A stretch of DNA of 64,000 nucleotides from Chlamydoabsidia padenii (Eukaryota; Mucoromycota; Mucoromycetes; Mucorales; Cunninghamellaceae), in assembly GCA_025330725.1 (NCBI GenBank), contig JAIWND010000017.1:248001-312000 (forward strand). Reading direction: 5' to 3'. Positions 63,755 to 64,000 of this stretch are shown here, piece after piece. The position numbers were made by a program, and so were the translations under genes. How positions within the stretch are numbered: the first letter of the stretch is position 1; every line of letters starts with the position of its first letter. The notes beneath the pieces were generated by a model that ran no database searches, was not told the DNA's origin, and saw only the letters and a program-made list of their open reading frames with translations.

Positions 63755-64000
63755 TTATAAAGAAGAGGAATCAGTATCATCCAATGGTTGGCCAGCCCAA
63801 GAATCCACGGCACCCAAGCTTTGTATGGCAGAAGTATAGACACATGTCATGTGAATCGTCTCCAATAATTGTGAAATCGCCTTGACTTGGTCATCATCCT
63901 CCAACTCACAAGGTAATAAACACGGCAATCGAATCAAAGGTGACTCTTTCCAAGTAACGCCATGATTCAATTGTTGTACATAGGTAATCCACTGTAATCG
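63755..64000 (-). CDS. C-terminal end of an unknown gene
   Basis: Open from the window edge to TAA at 63755-63757 with no stop for 81 codons. The visible part reads RLQWITYVQQLNHGVTWKES, an acidic LEDDDQVKAISQLLETIH and an end rich in Asp/Ser (PLDDTDSSSL). I do not recognise it. It could be one exon of a helical protein; the rest is beyond the window. Confidence 0.5.
   Translation of the reverse strand, partial: RLQWITYVQQLNHGVTWKESPLIRLPCLLPCELEDDDQVKAISQLLETIHMTCVYTSAIQSLGAVDSWAGQPLDDTDSSSL

Overview
This window reads as nuclear DNA from a filamentous early-diverging fungus, most likely Mucoromycota and probably Mucorales. The support is indirect. Genes are dense and intron-rich, with short (about 50-90 nt) GTAAG...YAG introns. 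Spacers are very AT-rich with long homopolymers. The protein set is fungal (SRP72, Dpb4, Gin4/BRSK-type kinase, Git1-type permease, FUSC-type membrane protein) but also includes animal-like types, namely neurochondrin, an MCUR1-type protein and a MOZ-like double-PHD MYST acetyltransferase. I see no rRNA, tRNA, CRISPR array or intact autonomous transposon.

Layout from left to right. 1-5.4 kb: 3' part of a Cla4-type PAK kinase, a Crz1-like C2H2 factor, an unknown two-TM protein and ribosomal protein eL42. 6.4-9.7 kb: a CNT nucleoside transporter, then a spacer with a three-unit repeat bounded by inverted repeats. 9.8-17.4 kb: mitochondrial-type fumarase, the divergent proteasome-lid pair RPN7/RPN6, an MCUR1/DUF1640 protein and RBX1. 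17.6-25.3 kb: a 75-aa protein, neurochondrin, an mtTFB-type protein and a kelch/three-TM protein. 26-36 kb: a small repeat protein, a FUSC-family protein, a PHD-MYST acetyltransferase and a Git1-like permease. 36.8-48 kb: PEX5, an Hst3/Hst4-type sirtuin, RidA, nucleolin-like Nsr1, the divergent pair HUS1/DPB4 and an MFS protein. 48-64 kb: SRP72, a 38-aa Cys-rich microprotein, a C2-lipase, an importin-7 homologue, a Gin4/BRSK-type kinase, a candidate 39-aa spliced minigene and the C-terminal end of an unknown gene.

Exon structures were assembled by hand from splice signals, reading phase and family knowledge. For almost all multi-exon models the summed exon length is a multiple of three and the protein length fits the family (RPN7 389 aa, RPN6 424 aa, eL42 106 aa, HUS1 285 aa). 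The neighbours are mostly housekeeping genes without a shared pathway. The exceptions are two functionally matched divergent pairs: RPN7/RPN6 (182 bp between start codons) and HUS1/DPB4 (178 bp).

The most interesting non-coding signal is a recurring 13-bp motif, GCGGGNNTTRAAA on the coding strand. It lies about 70-165 bp upstream of many start codons, nearly always in the same orientation as the gene, with extra copies in introns and in the three-unit repeat. I do not recognise it as a named element. Other points are two GC-AG introns supported by reading phase, a duplicated in-frame splice acceptor in the FUSC gene, and two tiny candidate genes.
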